From positions 124,001 through 188,000 of the forward strand of contig JAJYDK010000002.1 of assembly GCA_021777555.1 (NCBI GenBank): a stretch of 64,000 nt of DNA, read 5' to 3'. The notes below the pieces were generated by a model, which saw only the letters and a list, made by a program, of their open reading frames with translations, had not been told where the DNA came from and made no database searches. The position numbers and the translations under genes are program-made. This DNA is from Pseudomonadota bacterium (GTDB taxonomy: Bacteria > Pseudomonadota > Gammaproteobacteria > Steroidobacterales > Steroidobacteraceae). Shown piece after piece: positions 52,965 through 61,198 of the stretch. Positions within the stretch are counted from its first letter, which is position 1, and every line of letters begins with the position of its first letter.

Positions 52965-54353
52965 ATGAGTATCGTGCAAAGTCAACTGGCGATTGCAAAC
53001 CAGCCCGCGGCGCCGCGGGCCGTGTCGTCTGCCGCCTGCGAAGCCCGTTGCGATCCGGGGGAGCTGTGGAACTTCGCCATCTACGCCCTCATCACGGTCG
53101 GTATCGTGTTGATCGCGTACTACCAATTCCATGCGATCGTGCCGCGTGTGCTCGCCGCGGCCGCGATGAAGAGGGAGATCCGGCTGCTCGCCTACGTGGG
53201 GATCCTCTGGACGGCGATGGGATTTCTCCTGATCGCGGTGCGTACGGTCCTGTGGGTCCTCTATCGGCCCGCACCGGCGGCCACACGCGACACCGCGCCG
53301 AGTCTCACGGTGATCATTCCCGCCTACAACGAGGGGGCGATGGTGCTCAAGTCTATCCAGTCGGTGATCGATGCGGACTACCCGCCGGAGCGCCTGGAAA
53401 TCCTGGTCGTCGACGACGGCAGCCGCGATGACACCTGGGAGCACATTCTCGAGGCGGGCCGACGCTACCCCGGACGGGTCACCGCGCTGCGCCACGAGCG
53501 CAACCGCGGCAAGCGCGAGGCGCTCGCGTTGGGGTTCATGCGCGCGCGGGGGGAGATCATCGTCACGATCGATTCGGACAGCGTGATCGAGCGCGGCGCA
53601 CTGCTCTCGCTCGCCGGACCGTTTCGAGATTCCCGGGTCGGCGCTGTGGCGGGAAAGGTGCTCGTCTACAACCGCGCGCACGGCGTGATACCGCGCATGC
53701 TGCACGTTCGCTTCATTCTCTCTTTCGACATGCTGCGCGCCGCCGAGTCGGTCTATCGCAATGTGTACTGTTGTCCGGGGGCGCTCACCGCCTATCGTGC
53801 CCAAGCGGTCCGCCGGGTGCTCGAGCCCTGGAGAAGCCAGGCGTTCCTCGGCTCACGCTGCACCTTCGGCGAGGACCGGGCGATGACCAACTACCTGCTC
53901 GATCAGGGATATGACGCGCTCTATCAGCGCACGGCCGTCGTGCACACCGTGGTGCCGCAGGCGTATGGGAAGCTGTGCAAGATGCTTCTGCGCTGGAACC
54001 GATCGTACGTGCGCGAGGAGATCCGTTTCGCGCGCATCGTGTGGAAAAGGCCCTGGCCGACGCGCGCGCTGGCGCTGTTCGACCGGTTCATCACGAACGC
54101 GAGCTATCCGGTGTCCCTCTCCAGTCTCGGCGTGCTGCCGGTGGTCATCGCCCTGCATCCTGGAGTCACCGCCCCGGTGATGACCGTGATGGCGGCGATG
54201 TCGCTCTTCCAGGTGCTCTATTATTTGCGCACGGAGCGATCGTTCAATTGCCTCTATGGCGTGCTCTACGCCTATTTTTCCTCCGTCGCGCTCTTTTGGA
54301 TCCTCCCGTACGCGGTCGCCACCGTGCGCGCCCGCGGGTGGCTCACGCGGTAG
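52965..54353 (+). CDS. Processive family 2 glycosyltransferase (NodC/hyaluronan synthase-like)
   Basis: A 462-residue membrane enzyme. Two N-terminal helices precede a GT-A domain with VIIPAYNEGAMVL, VVDDGSRDD, TIDSDS and FGEDRAMT; LLRWNRSYVREE corresponds to the (Q/R)xxRW acceptor motif. Four more helices follow. This layout is that of NodC, chitin and hyaluronan synthases, which polymerise and extrude beta-linked polysaccharide. The long upstream frame is ignored; ATG 52965 is the first with family-like context. Product polysaccharide unknown. Confidence 0.9.
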   Translation: MSIVQSQLAIANQPAAPRAVSSAACEARCDPGELWNFAIYALITVGIVLIAYYQFHAIVPRVLAAAAMKREIRLLAYVGILWTAMGFLLIAVRTVLWVLYRPAPAATRDTAPSLTVIIPAYNEGAMVLKSIQSVIDADYPPERLEILVVDDGSRDDTWEHILEAGRRYPGRVTALRHERNRGKREALALGFMRARGEIIVTIDSDSVIERGALLSLAGPFRDSRVGAVAGKVLVYNRAHGVIPRMLHVRFILSFDMLRAAESVYRNVYCCPGALTAYRAQAVRRVLEPWRSQAFLGSRCTFGEDRAMTNYLLDQGYDALYQRTAVVHTVVPQAYGKLCKMLLRWNRSYVREEIRFARIVWKRPWPTRALALFDRFITNASYPVSLSSLGVLPVVIALHPGVTAPVMTVMAAMSLFQVLYYLRTERSFNCLYGVLYAYFSSVALFWILPYAVATVRARGWLTR

Positions 54354-54408
54354 CGCCGCAAGTGCAGCCCGGATTGGCTCTCGCCGGGCGCGCCCGACCC
54401 CGGGGCCT

Positions 54409-56394
54409 CTACGGTGGAGGTATCGAGCCGGGATCGCTTGCAAAGCGTGGGACGAGCCGTTCGGCCGCCCCGATCTGCCCGAACTTCATGCGCAGGCGCG
54501 CGAGGGCCATGGCGCGCACCATGGCCGGGAAGCGCAATCCGCGCACGAACGCCGCCCGCATCAACGCATAGCCCACCACGGGGTTCCCCGGCGCGCCGCG
54601 CCCCTCTGACAGGGTGGAACCCATGTTGTACATGGCCGCGGGGAGGCCGGCGCGCGCGGCGCGCCACCACCAGGCTTGCGCGGCGCGAGGGTCTCTCGGT
54701 ACGCCCCAGCCGCGGCTGTACAGGGACCCGAGCAGGTTCTGCGCAGCGGGCTCGCCGCGGTCCGCGGCCAACAGGGCCCAATGGGCGGCCAGCGCCTCGT
54801 TGCCGATGTCGTGCTCATATCGGGCGAGCCAGGTCTCGGCGTCGGCGCGACCCTGTTGCGCGGCACTGCGCAATTGCGCCAACGCGGCGCGATCACCCTG
54901 CCGGGCCTGACGCGCCCGTTGCCGGTCCTCGAGGAAGGTCGCGGTGCGATGAAAGAGGGGGATGATGCCGGTGGCGGGAGAGCCCTGCCGCCCGGGCGGC
55001 AGGGCTCCCGCCCGGGCGGCTGCCGCATCCGCGTCGAGCAATCCATAGCCGTAATGGGCATTCCAGCCCGGGGCCTCGCCTTGTGGGATGGCGGTCCGCT
55101 CGAGCAGGCCGATCATGCCCCGGGCGGGAACGTGCGCCGAGAGCAGCAGCGCGGCCACACCCGCCGCCGCGGGCCCCGCGGCGGAATCTCCGGAAAACGG
55201 CGCATAGCGCTCCTCGCCCGCACCGGCCATCACCACCGGCAAGCCGTCGGGAACCACGAAGGCCGGTTGCCGGTAGCATCGCGGCGCCGCGAGAGGAGTC
55301 CATCGGACGCCGGTATGCCGGTACTGCATGCACTGCGGGCCGGAGTTGGCGAAGGGCTCGTAGAGGTAGCGCTCGTGCCAGCCGGTGTTCGGATCGACCG
55401 CGGCCACCGAGATGAGATGGGGTGTGGTGGCGGAATTGCCCGCGCCGCCTCCGGTCCAGTATTCGAGGGGGAGCGGTGTGACAGTATCGCCGTCGAGCTG
55501 GACGGCGACGAGCTTGAGGCGCAAATCCACCGGCGAGCGACCCGGCGGCAGCAACACGAGGATGCCGAGGGAGCTTGGATCGCGCGGCGGATGGAGGTCC
55601 GACAGGCTCAGCACGGGACAGCGGCCGTGTACGGAGCGCAGAACCTCGTCCGAGCCCTCGACCAGGGCCAGCGTCACATCGGGATTGGAAGTCGGGCACC
55701 GCGGCGAGTCGTTCGGGTCGGCGCTGGTGCCGAGCACGACGGCCACGGCGGCCCCCGGGGGCGCTGTCAACCGCTCGTAGGGATCCCCCGGTCCGCCCAT
55801 CGAGGCGCCGAAGTCCTGCGCCTCGTAGCGGATGTCGTGCAGCATCATGGCAGTCGGGGTCCAGCGTCCCTCGTAATAGCCGCCACCGTTGTTGCCGGCG
55901 CCGGTGAAGAACAGCACATCGGGGTGCTCGCGCGCCAACTCGGCGTAGCCGATCTCCTTGTCGTCGGGGAATGCGTACACCGGCTGCGGGTTGGTGTCGT
56001 CGACCACGATGTCGGCGTGAAACTGTCTCACCAGGTCGCGCGCGCAGGCGACCGTGCGCCCGGGCGGACCGCCGGGGCAGAAAGCGAGCCGGGCCCCCGG
56101 GGCGATCCGGTGGAGGATCTGCAGCATCCAGTCGCCCTCATCGCCGTGCGAGGCATCCCCTCCATAGAAAGTGATCGAAGGCAGGATGCGCTGGCGCGCC
56201 AGGGTCGTGTAGAAGGAGGTGCCGTTCGAGATCACACCCACCCGGACCCCCTGTCCGAGGTCTCCGGAGTGCAGCAGCCGGCGGGTATGCAGCAGGACAT
56301 CGAAAGTGGGGGCCGTCACCGTCTGGGCGGCGGCGCGGGCGATGCCGGCGGCCAGCACGATGCAGGCGATCAGGCGCAGGCGGGCGGGGGTCAT
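54409..56394 (-). CDS. Divergent subtilase-like protein with C-terminal Sel1 repeats
   Basis: A 661-residue exported protein (signal peptide LRLIACIVLAAGIARAAAQ). The N-terminal 450 residues resemble S8 peptidases: LGQGVRVGVISNGTS sits where the catalytic Asp normally lies (Asn here), HGDEGDWMLQILHRIAPGA covers the His region, and GDSAAGPAAAGVAALLLSAHV covers the Ser (usually GTSxAxP). The triad is therefore partly altered. From about residue 500, Sel1/TPR-like repeats follow (AAQNLLGSLYSRGWGVPRDPRAAQAWW and AAMYNMGSTLSEGRGAPGNPVVGYALM). The combination suggests a periplasmic or secreted scaffold or specialised protease. Confidence 0.8.
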   Translation of the reverse strand: MTPARLRLIACIVLAAGIARAAAQTVTAPTFDVLLHTRRLLHSGDLGQGVRVGVISNGTSFYTTLARQRILPSITFYGGDASHGDEGDWMLQILHRIAPGARLAFCPGGPPGRTVACARDLVRQFHADIVVDDTNPQPVYAFPDDKEIGYAELAREHPDVLFFTGAGNNGGGYYEGRWTPTAMMLHDIRYEAQDFGASMGGPGDPYERLTAPPGAAVAVVLGTSADPNDSPRCPTSNPDVTLALVEGSDEVLRSVHGRCPVLSLSDLHPPRDPSSLGILVLLPPGRSPVDLRLKLVAVQLDGDTVTPLPLEYWTGGGAGNSATTPHLISVAAVDPNTGWHERYLYEPFANSGPQCMQYRHTGVRWTPLAAPRCYRQPAFVVPDGLPVVMAGAGEERYAPFSGDSAAGPAAAGVAALLLSAHVPARGMIGLLERTAIPQGEAPGWNAHYGYGLLDADAAAARAGALPPGRQGSPATGIIPLFHRTATFLEDRQRARQARQGDRAALAQLRSAAQQGRADAETWLARYEHDIGNEALAAHWALLAADRGEPAAQNLLGSLYSRGWGVPRDPRAAQAWWWRAARAGLPAAMYNMGSTLSEGRGAPGNPVVGYALMRAAFVRGLRFPAMVRAMALARLRMKFGQIGAAERLVPRFASDPGSIPPP

Positions 56395-56590
56395 GCAGTG
56401 TGGATTTCCATGTTGCCGGTGCTTCGGCGCACCGTCCCGTCTTGTGTCGTGCACCACATCACAGGACCCTCGCGTGTGTCAAGCAGGCGCCTGTGACGCC
56501 TTTCAAGCTCCTTGGAGCGCACGTGGACCTGGGTGACCCCGCTGGCGGCATGCAAATCTGTCGATCCGCGTGCTGCCGCATGGGGGTCTG

Positions 56591-56836
56591 TCAGGCTCTT
56601 GGGGCGGCGATCGAGGGCTTCTCCGGCCGATCCTCCGCAGTCACACCCAGCCGCAGTACCGCGTTCAACACTGCCAACACCGAGGCGGTCACGATGTCCG
56701 CGTGCATGTCCACACCGAAACGGCCGCCGGAGCGGGCTCGGGCGGCCTCGACGATCGCCATGGCCGAAGCGCTCGCGCCCTTGTTGAGTGAGCGCTCTTC
56801 GAGGGAGTCGTCGGTGCCCCGGCGCGGCTCACCCAT
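56591..56836 (-). pseudogene. Fragment or stand-alone copy of a LeuA regulatory-domain-like sequence
   Basis: About 81 codons. The segment GGRFGVDMHADIVTASVLAVLNAVLR resembles the end of the 2-isopropylmalate synthase allosteric domain (typically 'GvGvdtDIveASakAylnAlnr'). No catalytic HMGL-like domain is encoded nearby. It may be a remnant of leuA or a short free regulatory-domain protein. The start (ATG 56836) is uncertain. Similarity judged by eye only. Confidence 0.4.
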
Positions 56837-57000
56837 CCGGATGCCGCCTGAGCTCGAAGCGATGCCGGAGGGGGAGGCAGATGAGACCGCCCGCCGGCAC
56901 GTGGCGAGTGACGGAAATCGCCTGCGGCGGTAGGGATATCCTCGGATGCGCCGCCATGACCCATCGGTCATGCTCCCGCCAGGGTCATCGAGCGGGCATC

Positions 57001-57897
57001 ATGAAGCGCGTCGTTCTGTTCGCGGCGGTCAATATCGCGGTACTCGTGGTGATCGCTGCGATCGTGCAGATCCTCGGACTCGATCGATACCTGGCCGCCT
57101 ACGGCATGGGGCTCACCGATCTGCTCGTCTTCAGCGCGATTTTCGGTTTCGGGGGCGCGTTCGTGTCGCTCGCGCTCTCGAAGTGGATGGCGAAATCCTC
57201 CATGGGCGTACGGGTGATCGGGCAGCCGGGCTCCTCCGGCGAGCAATGGCTGCTGCAGACGGTCGGCGAGCATGCGAGGCGCCTCGGCCTTGCCATGCCG
57301 GAGGTCGGCATATTCGACTCGCCCGCCATGAACGCCTTCGCCACCGGCGCGCGGCGCAACCACGCGCTGGTCGCGGTGAGCAGCGGGCTGCTCAATAACA
57401 TGAACGGCGAGGAGGTGCGCGCGGTTCTAGGGCACGAGATGACGCACGTTGCCAATGGCGACATGGTCACCCTCGCTCTTCTGCAAGGAGTGCTCAATAC
57501 GTTCGTGATATTCCTCGCGCGCGTGGTTGGCACGGTGATCGACAATGCGATCGGTGGACGGAGCGAGGAACGCTCCGGTGGCGGGTTGTTCTACTTCCTG
57601 ACCGTGATCGTCCTGCAGATCTTCTTCGGCGTGCTGGCGACCCTGATCGTCATGGCGTACTCGCGCCGTCGCGAGTATCGGGCGGACTCAGGAGGGGCAC
57701 GCCTCGCCGGTACGGAGAACATGATCGATGCGCTTCGCGTCCTCGAGCGCACCGAGGACGGCCCGCTGCCCGGGCAGCTCAAGGCGTTCGGGATTCACGA
57801 CGGGGCCATGCGGGGCGCGCTCAGCCGCCTGTTCATGAGCCATCCGCCGCTCAGGGAGCGGATTGCGGCACTGCAGGCGCCGGGTGGGGCCGGCTGA
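57001..57897 (+). CDS. htpX: Membrane metalloprotease HtpX
   Basis: A 298-residue inner-membrane zinc protease for quality control of membrane proteins. HEMTHVANGD is the HExxH site, and SRRREYRADSGGARL supplies the third ligand Glu. Helices lie at 5-25, 40-60 and around 165-220; FSAIFGFGGAFVSLALSKWMAK and MNAFATGARRNHALVAVSSGLL are typical HtpX segments. Starts at MKRVVLFAAVN. Often heat- or envelope-stress induced. Confidence 0.96.
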   Translation: MKRVVLFAAVNIAVLVVIAAIVQILGLDRYLAAYGMGLTDLLVFSAIFGFGGAFVSLALSKWMAKSSMGVRVIGQPGSSGEQWLLQTVGEHARRLGLAMPEVGIFDSPAMNAFATGARRNHALVAVSSGLLNNMNGEEVRAVLGHEMTHVANGDMVTLALLQGVLNTFVIFLARVVGTVIDNAIGGRSEERSGGGLFYFLTVIVLQIFFGVLATLIVMAYSRRREYRADSGGARLAGTENMIDALRVLERTEDGPLPGQLKAFGIHDGAMRGALSRLFMSHPPLRERIAALQAPGGAG

Positions 57898-57951
57898 ATC
57901 CCGACACCTCCCAGCGTGGTTCAATGTCGAAGGTGAGCGAAGGAGTACACG

Positions 57952-58407
57952 ATGAAAGTCAGTGATATCTGCAAACGAAATGCCGTTACGGTCCGCGAGT
58001 TCGACGAGCTCACTGCGGCGGCGCAGCTCATGCGGGAGCAGCACATCGGCTATCTGGTCGTCGTCGTGCCGAACGTGGGCGATCGCACGGTCTCACCGGT
58101 GGGGGTGATCACGGATCGCGACATCGTGGTCGAGGTCATGGCGCAGGGGGCCGATCCGCGCGCGCTCACGGTCGGCGATGTCATGACCCGCCAGCCGGTC
58201 GTGGCCGAGGAGGACAGCTCCGTCTCCGCCGCGCTCCAGCGCATGCGCGAGATCGGCGTGCGGCGCGTGCCGGTCGTGAGCCGGACGGGTCAGCTCGTCG
58301 GGGTGCTCTCGCTCGATGATGTGCTCGATGCGCTCGCGGAGGAGTTGATGGACGTGGCGAGCTCGATCCGGCACGAGATCAAGGTGGAAGGCGCTCTGCG
58401 GCCCTGA
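57952..58407 (+). CDS. CBS-domain pair protein
   Basis: A 151-residue two-CBS protein (MKVSDICKRNAVTV, PVGVITDRDIVVEVM, VGDVMTRQPVVAEED, LVGVLSLDDVLDALAEEL). Good AAGGAG before the ATG. Close relative of the protein at 39615-40088, with the same order of motifs. Follows htpX by 54 bases and ends before a strong hairpin. Probably senses adenine nucleotides; partner unknown. Confidence 0.92.
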   Translation: MKVSDICKRNAVTVREFDELTAAAQLMREQHIGYLVVVVPNVGDRTVSPVGVITDRDIVVEVMAQGADPRALTVGDVMTRQPVVAEEDSSVSAALQRMREIGVRRVPVVSRTGQLVGVLSLDDVLDALAEELMDVASSIRHEIKVEGALRP

Positions 58408-58424
58408 GGCGAACGCTCCGCAGC

Positions 58425-58455
58425 GGGCGCCGCCGATCCTGCCCGGGCGGCGCCC
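58425..58455. terminator. Hairpin terminator between convergent genes
   Basis: GGGCGCCGCC (58425-58434) pairs with GGCGGCGCCC (58446-58455) around an 11-nt loop. It lies midway between the CBS gene and the convergent fused reductase gene. No T-run on the plus strand, so it may act as a bidirectional or Rho-assisted stop. Confidence 0.65.
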
Positions 58456-58464
58456 CGGGGTGCG

Positions 58465-58860
58465 CTACAGTTTTGCCGGCGCCACGCCGGTTCGGGTCTC
58501 GTAAATGCGCTGACAGGTGAGGCATCGCTTCGCGGTTGGATAGACTTCCAGCCGGTTCGCGGCGATCGGATCGCCGCAGTCGAGACACGTGCCGTATGTG
58601 TGATGAGCGATGCGGTCGCGGGCGGCTTCGATGTCGCGGACTTCCTGCACCTCGCGGGAGATCTCCGCGAGATTCACATCCGTGAGCAGATCCGCGAGGG
58701 ACTCTTCCTCGGCATCGTGCACCTGCCCGGCCAGCTCGCCGTAGCTCTCGGTATCGCTGCGCAGCAGCGCGTGGTGGATCTCCTCTCGCAGGATCCCTAG
58801 ACGGGCACGCAGCTTGATATCGAAGTGAAGGGGATCCACGGAGGAGTCCGATTGGGCCAT
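58465..58860 (-). CDS. DksA/TraR C4 zinc-finger protein (possible internal start)
   Basis: A 131-residue protein if translation starts at ATG 58860, which has CGGGAG 6 bases upstream. It contains a coiled-coil acidic region (about 30-80) and the C4 zinc finger CLDCGDPI...RCLTCQRIYE. Members bind RNA polymerase through its secondary channel and alter initiation with ppGpp, or act as small stress proteins. It lies in frame at the end of the old yellow enzyme gene, so it may be made alone, as part of the fusion, or both. Confidence 0.75.
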   Translation of the reverse strand: MAQSDSSVDPLHFDIKLRARLGILREEIHHALLRSDTESYGELAGQVHDAEEESLADLLTDVNLAEISREVQEVRDIEAARDRIAHHTYGTCLDCGDPIAANRLEVYPTAKRCLTCQRIYETRTGVAPAKL

Positions 58861-59970
58861 GATGTGCTCCCGGGGGGTTGGGCTGGGCTTAGGCTCGAGT
58901 GTTGGGTAGTCCGTGTACCCATGGGCGCCGCCGCCGAAGAAGGTCTGCCTGTCAGGCTCGTTGAGCGGGGCATCCGCGCGCAGCCGCTCGACCAGATCCG
59001 GGTTCGCGATGTACAGTCGTCCGAAAGAGATGAGGTCCGCACGGTGCTTGCGGCGCGCCTCGAGCGCAAGCGCGAGGTCGTAGCCGTTATTGGCGATATA
59101 CGGTCCCTGGAAGGCGCGCCGGAGGATCTGCAGGTCGATCCCGCCGGGCACGCTCCGGGGTCCCTGCGTCACGCCCTCGATCATGTGCAGGTAGGCGAGA
59201 CCGAAGTCGTTGAGGCGCTCCACGACGTAACCGTAGGTGGCGAGGGGGTCGCGGTCCAGCCTCAAGTCATTGACCGGGCTGAGCGGTGAGAGGCGAATGC
59301 CCACGCGCCCACCGCCGCAGACCTCCACGACCGCTTCGACCACATCGAGGAGAAACCTCGCTCGATTCTCGGTGGAGCCGCCGTACGCATCGGTCCGCCG
59401 GTTGGCGCTGTCACGCAGAAATTGCTCGATGAGGTAGCCGTTCGCGGCGTGGATCTCCACGCCATCGAATCCCGCGGTCAGGGCGTTGCGCGCCGCGCGA
59501 GCGTACTGAGCGACTATCCCCGGAATCTCCTTCTCATCGAGCGCCCGGGGGGTCACACACGGACGAAATCCCGCTTGGGTATAGGCGTGCGCGTCCGGAC
59601 GAATCGCCGAGGGCGCGATGGGCAGTGCTTCACCGGGCTGCAAGGACGGGTGAGACAGGCGGCCCACGTGCCACAACTGCAGGAACATCCGCGAGCCGCC
59701 GCGGTGCACGGCATCCAACACCGGGCGCCAGGCTCTCACCTGGGCTTCCTCGTAAATGCCCGGCGTGCGCGCGTAGCCCCGGGCCTGCGGCGAGATATTG
59801 ACCCCCTCGGACACGATGAGACCGGCGGAGGCGCGCTGACCGTAGTACTCGGCCATCAGGGGTGTGGGGGTGCCCTCGGCGTGCGCCCGGCTGCGGGTGA
59901 GCGGCGCCATGACGATGCGATTTGCGAGGTGAAACGCCCCGACCGTGACCGGCAGGAAAAGATCGCTCAT
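58465..59970 (-). CDS. Old yellow enzyme fused in frame to a DksA/TraR zinc-finger protein
   Basis: One open frame of 501 codons. Residues 1-355 are an FMN-dependent NADH:flavin oxidoreductase of the NemA/OYE type (RIVMAPLTRSRA, LQLWHVGRLSHP, GFDGVEIHAANGYLIEQFLRD, NRRTDAYGGSTENRARFLLDVV, SFGRLYIANPDLV), which reduces activated alkenes or nitro compounds. It should end at GYTDYP(T)LE, as OYEs do, but the frame runs on through PKPSPTPREHI into a complete DksA/TraR-type protein. In the next frame TAA lies at the expected OYE end, so a one-base indel could have created the fusion. Confidence 0.85.
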   Translation of the reverse strand: MSDLFLPVTVGAFHLANRIVMAPLTRSRAHAEGTPTPLMAEYYGQRASAGLIVSEGVNISPQARGYARTPGIYEEAQVRAWRPVLDAVHRGGSRMFLQLWHVGRLSHPSLQPGEALPIAPSAIRPDAHAYTQAGFRPCVTPRALDEKEIPGIVAQYARAARNALTAGFDGVEIHAANGYLIEQFLRDSANRRTDAYGGSTENRARFLLDVVEAVVEVCGGGRVGIRLSPLSPVNDLRLDRDPLATYGYVVERLNDFGLAYLHMIEGVTQGPRSVPGGIDLQILRRAFQGPYIANNGYDLALALEARRKHRADLISFGRLYIANPDLVERLRADAPLNEPDRQTFFGGGAHGYTDYPTLEPKPSPTPREHIMAQSDSSVDPLHFDIKLRARLGILREEIHHALLRSDTESYGELAGQVHDAEEESLADLLTDVNLAEISREVQEVRDIEAARDRIAHHTYGTCLDCGDPIAANRLEVYPTAKRCLTCQRIYETRTGVAPAKL

Positions 59971-60061
59971 GACAGCTTGAAAGACTAGCCCGATGCCCGA
60001 GGGGCGCAAGTGCGTAAATCTACCCATGTGCGGCGCACGTGAACGAGGCTACCGTGGCAGG

Positions 60062-61198
60062 ATGAGGCCCGCGCATGATCTCGATGTGCGCGCCAAGGTC
60101 GCATACCTTGCCGATCCGCACCACTTCGCCGGGCATCCGCGCGCCGTTGAGGTGATCGAGACGCATTTCGCCTGGGTGTTTCTCGCCGGCTCGTACGCGC
60201 TCAAGCTGAAAAAGCCGCTGCGCCAGGGTTCGCTCGACTATCGCACGCTCGCGCGGCGGGAGCGGGCCTGTCGCGCGGAGCTGCGGCTCAATCGGCGGAT
60301 CGCGCCCGATGTGTACCTGGGCGTCGAGCCGCTCTGGCGCACACGGGACGGTCGACTGTCGCGCCGCGGCGGTGATCGGGTCGTCGAGTGGCTGGTGTGC
60401 ATGCGCAAGCTCCCCGCCTCGCGAAGACTCGACCAGTTGCTCTCAACGGGCGCTTTCGACCCGCGGCGCCTCGAGCCGCTCCTGGCGAGGCTTACGGTCT
60501 TTTTTCGGGGCGCCGAGCCGCGGCCGCTGTCCGATCGGGCCTACCGAGCCCGGCTGCGCGGGCAGATCGAGGGCACCCTGCGCGAGTTGAGTGCCGCAGA
60601 CCTCGGCTTGGGCCGCGAGCGGGTGCGACGGCTCGCGCGCGTGCAGTTGGAATTTCTGGCCCGCAACCGGCGGATTTTCCAGGGGCGCGGCGCCCGCCTC
60701 ATCGATGGTCACGGCGACCTGCGCCCGGAGCACGTGTTCCTCGGGCCGCGAACCCTGGGCGTTTGCGTCATCGACTGCCTGGAGTTCGACTCGCGGTTGC
60801 GCCGGCTCGATCCGGCGGAGGAGATGGCGTTCCTCGCGCTCGAGTGCGCGCGCCTCGGGGCGGCGCCGACCGCGCAGGCGCTGCTCGCCGGATATCGCCG
60901 CACGATGGGCGATCCGGCCTCGCAGGCTCTGTTCGATTTCTACATGAGCCGCCGCGCCGCGGTGCGCGCGCAACTCATGGCGTGGCATCTTCGGGATGAG
61001 GCGTTCGCGGGCGAGCGGCGCGCCTGGAGGGCCCGCGCGCACTCCTACCTCGATGAGGCGATCGATCTGTGCCGCCGCGCCGGCACCGGGATCATTCCTC
61101 GAGAGACGGCGGCCACCGCACGAGGAGGGACGCCAAGGGTACGCCCGCGACCAGCCGCCGCAGCGCCTCGCCGAAGAGGGTCGCGACCGGCAGGATGA
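60062..61198 (+). CDS. Aminoglycoside phosphotransferase-like kinase-fold protein
   Basis: A 378-residue protein matching the N-terminal half of 'aminoglycoside phosphotransferase/AAA' proteins. HFAWVFLAGSYALKLKKPLRQGSLDY is the ATP-site region (Lys), IDGHGDLRPEHVFL the catalytic HGD loop and CVIDCLEFDSRLRRLDPAEEMAFL the metal-binding Asp segment. The usual C-terminal P-loop kinase half is missing. Its last 107 bases overlap the prs-like gene on the other strand, and that part is low-complexity Arg/Pro/Ala, so the true end may be a recent extension. Substrate unknown. Confidence 0.8.
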   Translation: MRPAHDLDVRAKVAYLADPHHFAGHPRAVEVIETHFAWVFLAGSYALKLKKPLRQGSLDYRTLARRERACRAELRLNRRIAPDVYLGVEPLWRTRDGRLSRRGGDRVVEWLVCMRKLPASRRLDQLLSTGAFDPRRLEPLLARLTVFFRGAEPRPLSDRAYRARLRGQIEGTLRELSAADLGLGRERVRRLARVQLEFLARNRRIFQGRGARLIDGHGDLRPEHVFLGPRTLGVCVIDCLEFDSRLRRLDPAEEMAFLALECARLGAAPTAQALLAGYRRTMGDPASQALFDFYMSRRAAVRAQLMAWHLRDEAFAGERRAWRARAHSYLDEAIDLCRRAGTGIIPRETAATARGGTPRVRPRPAAAAPRRRGSRPAG

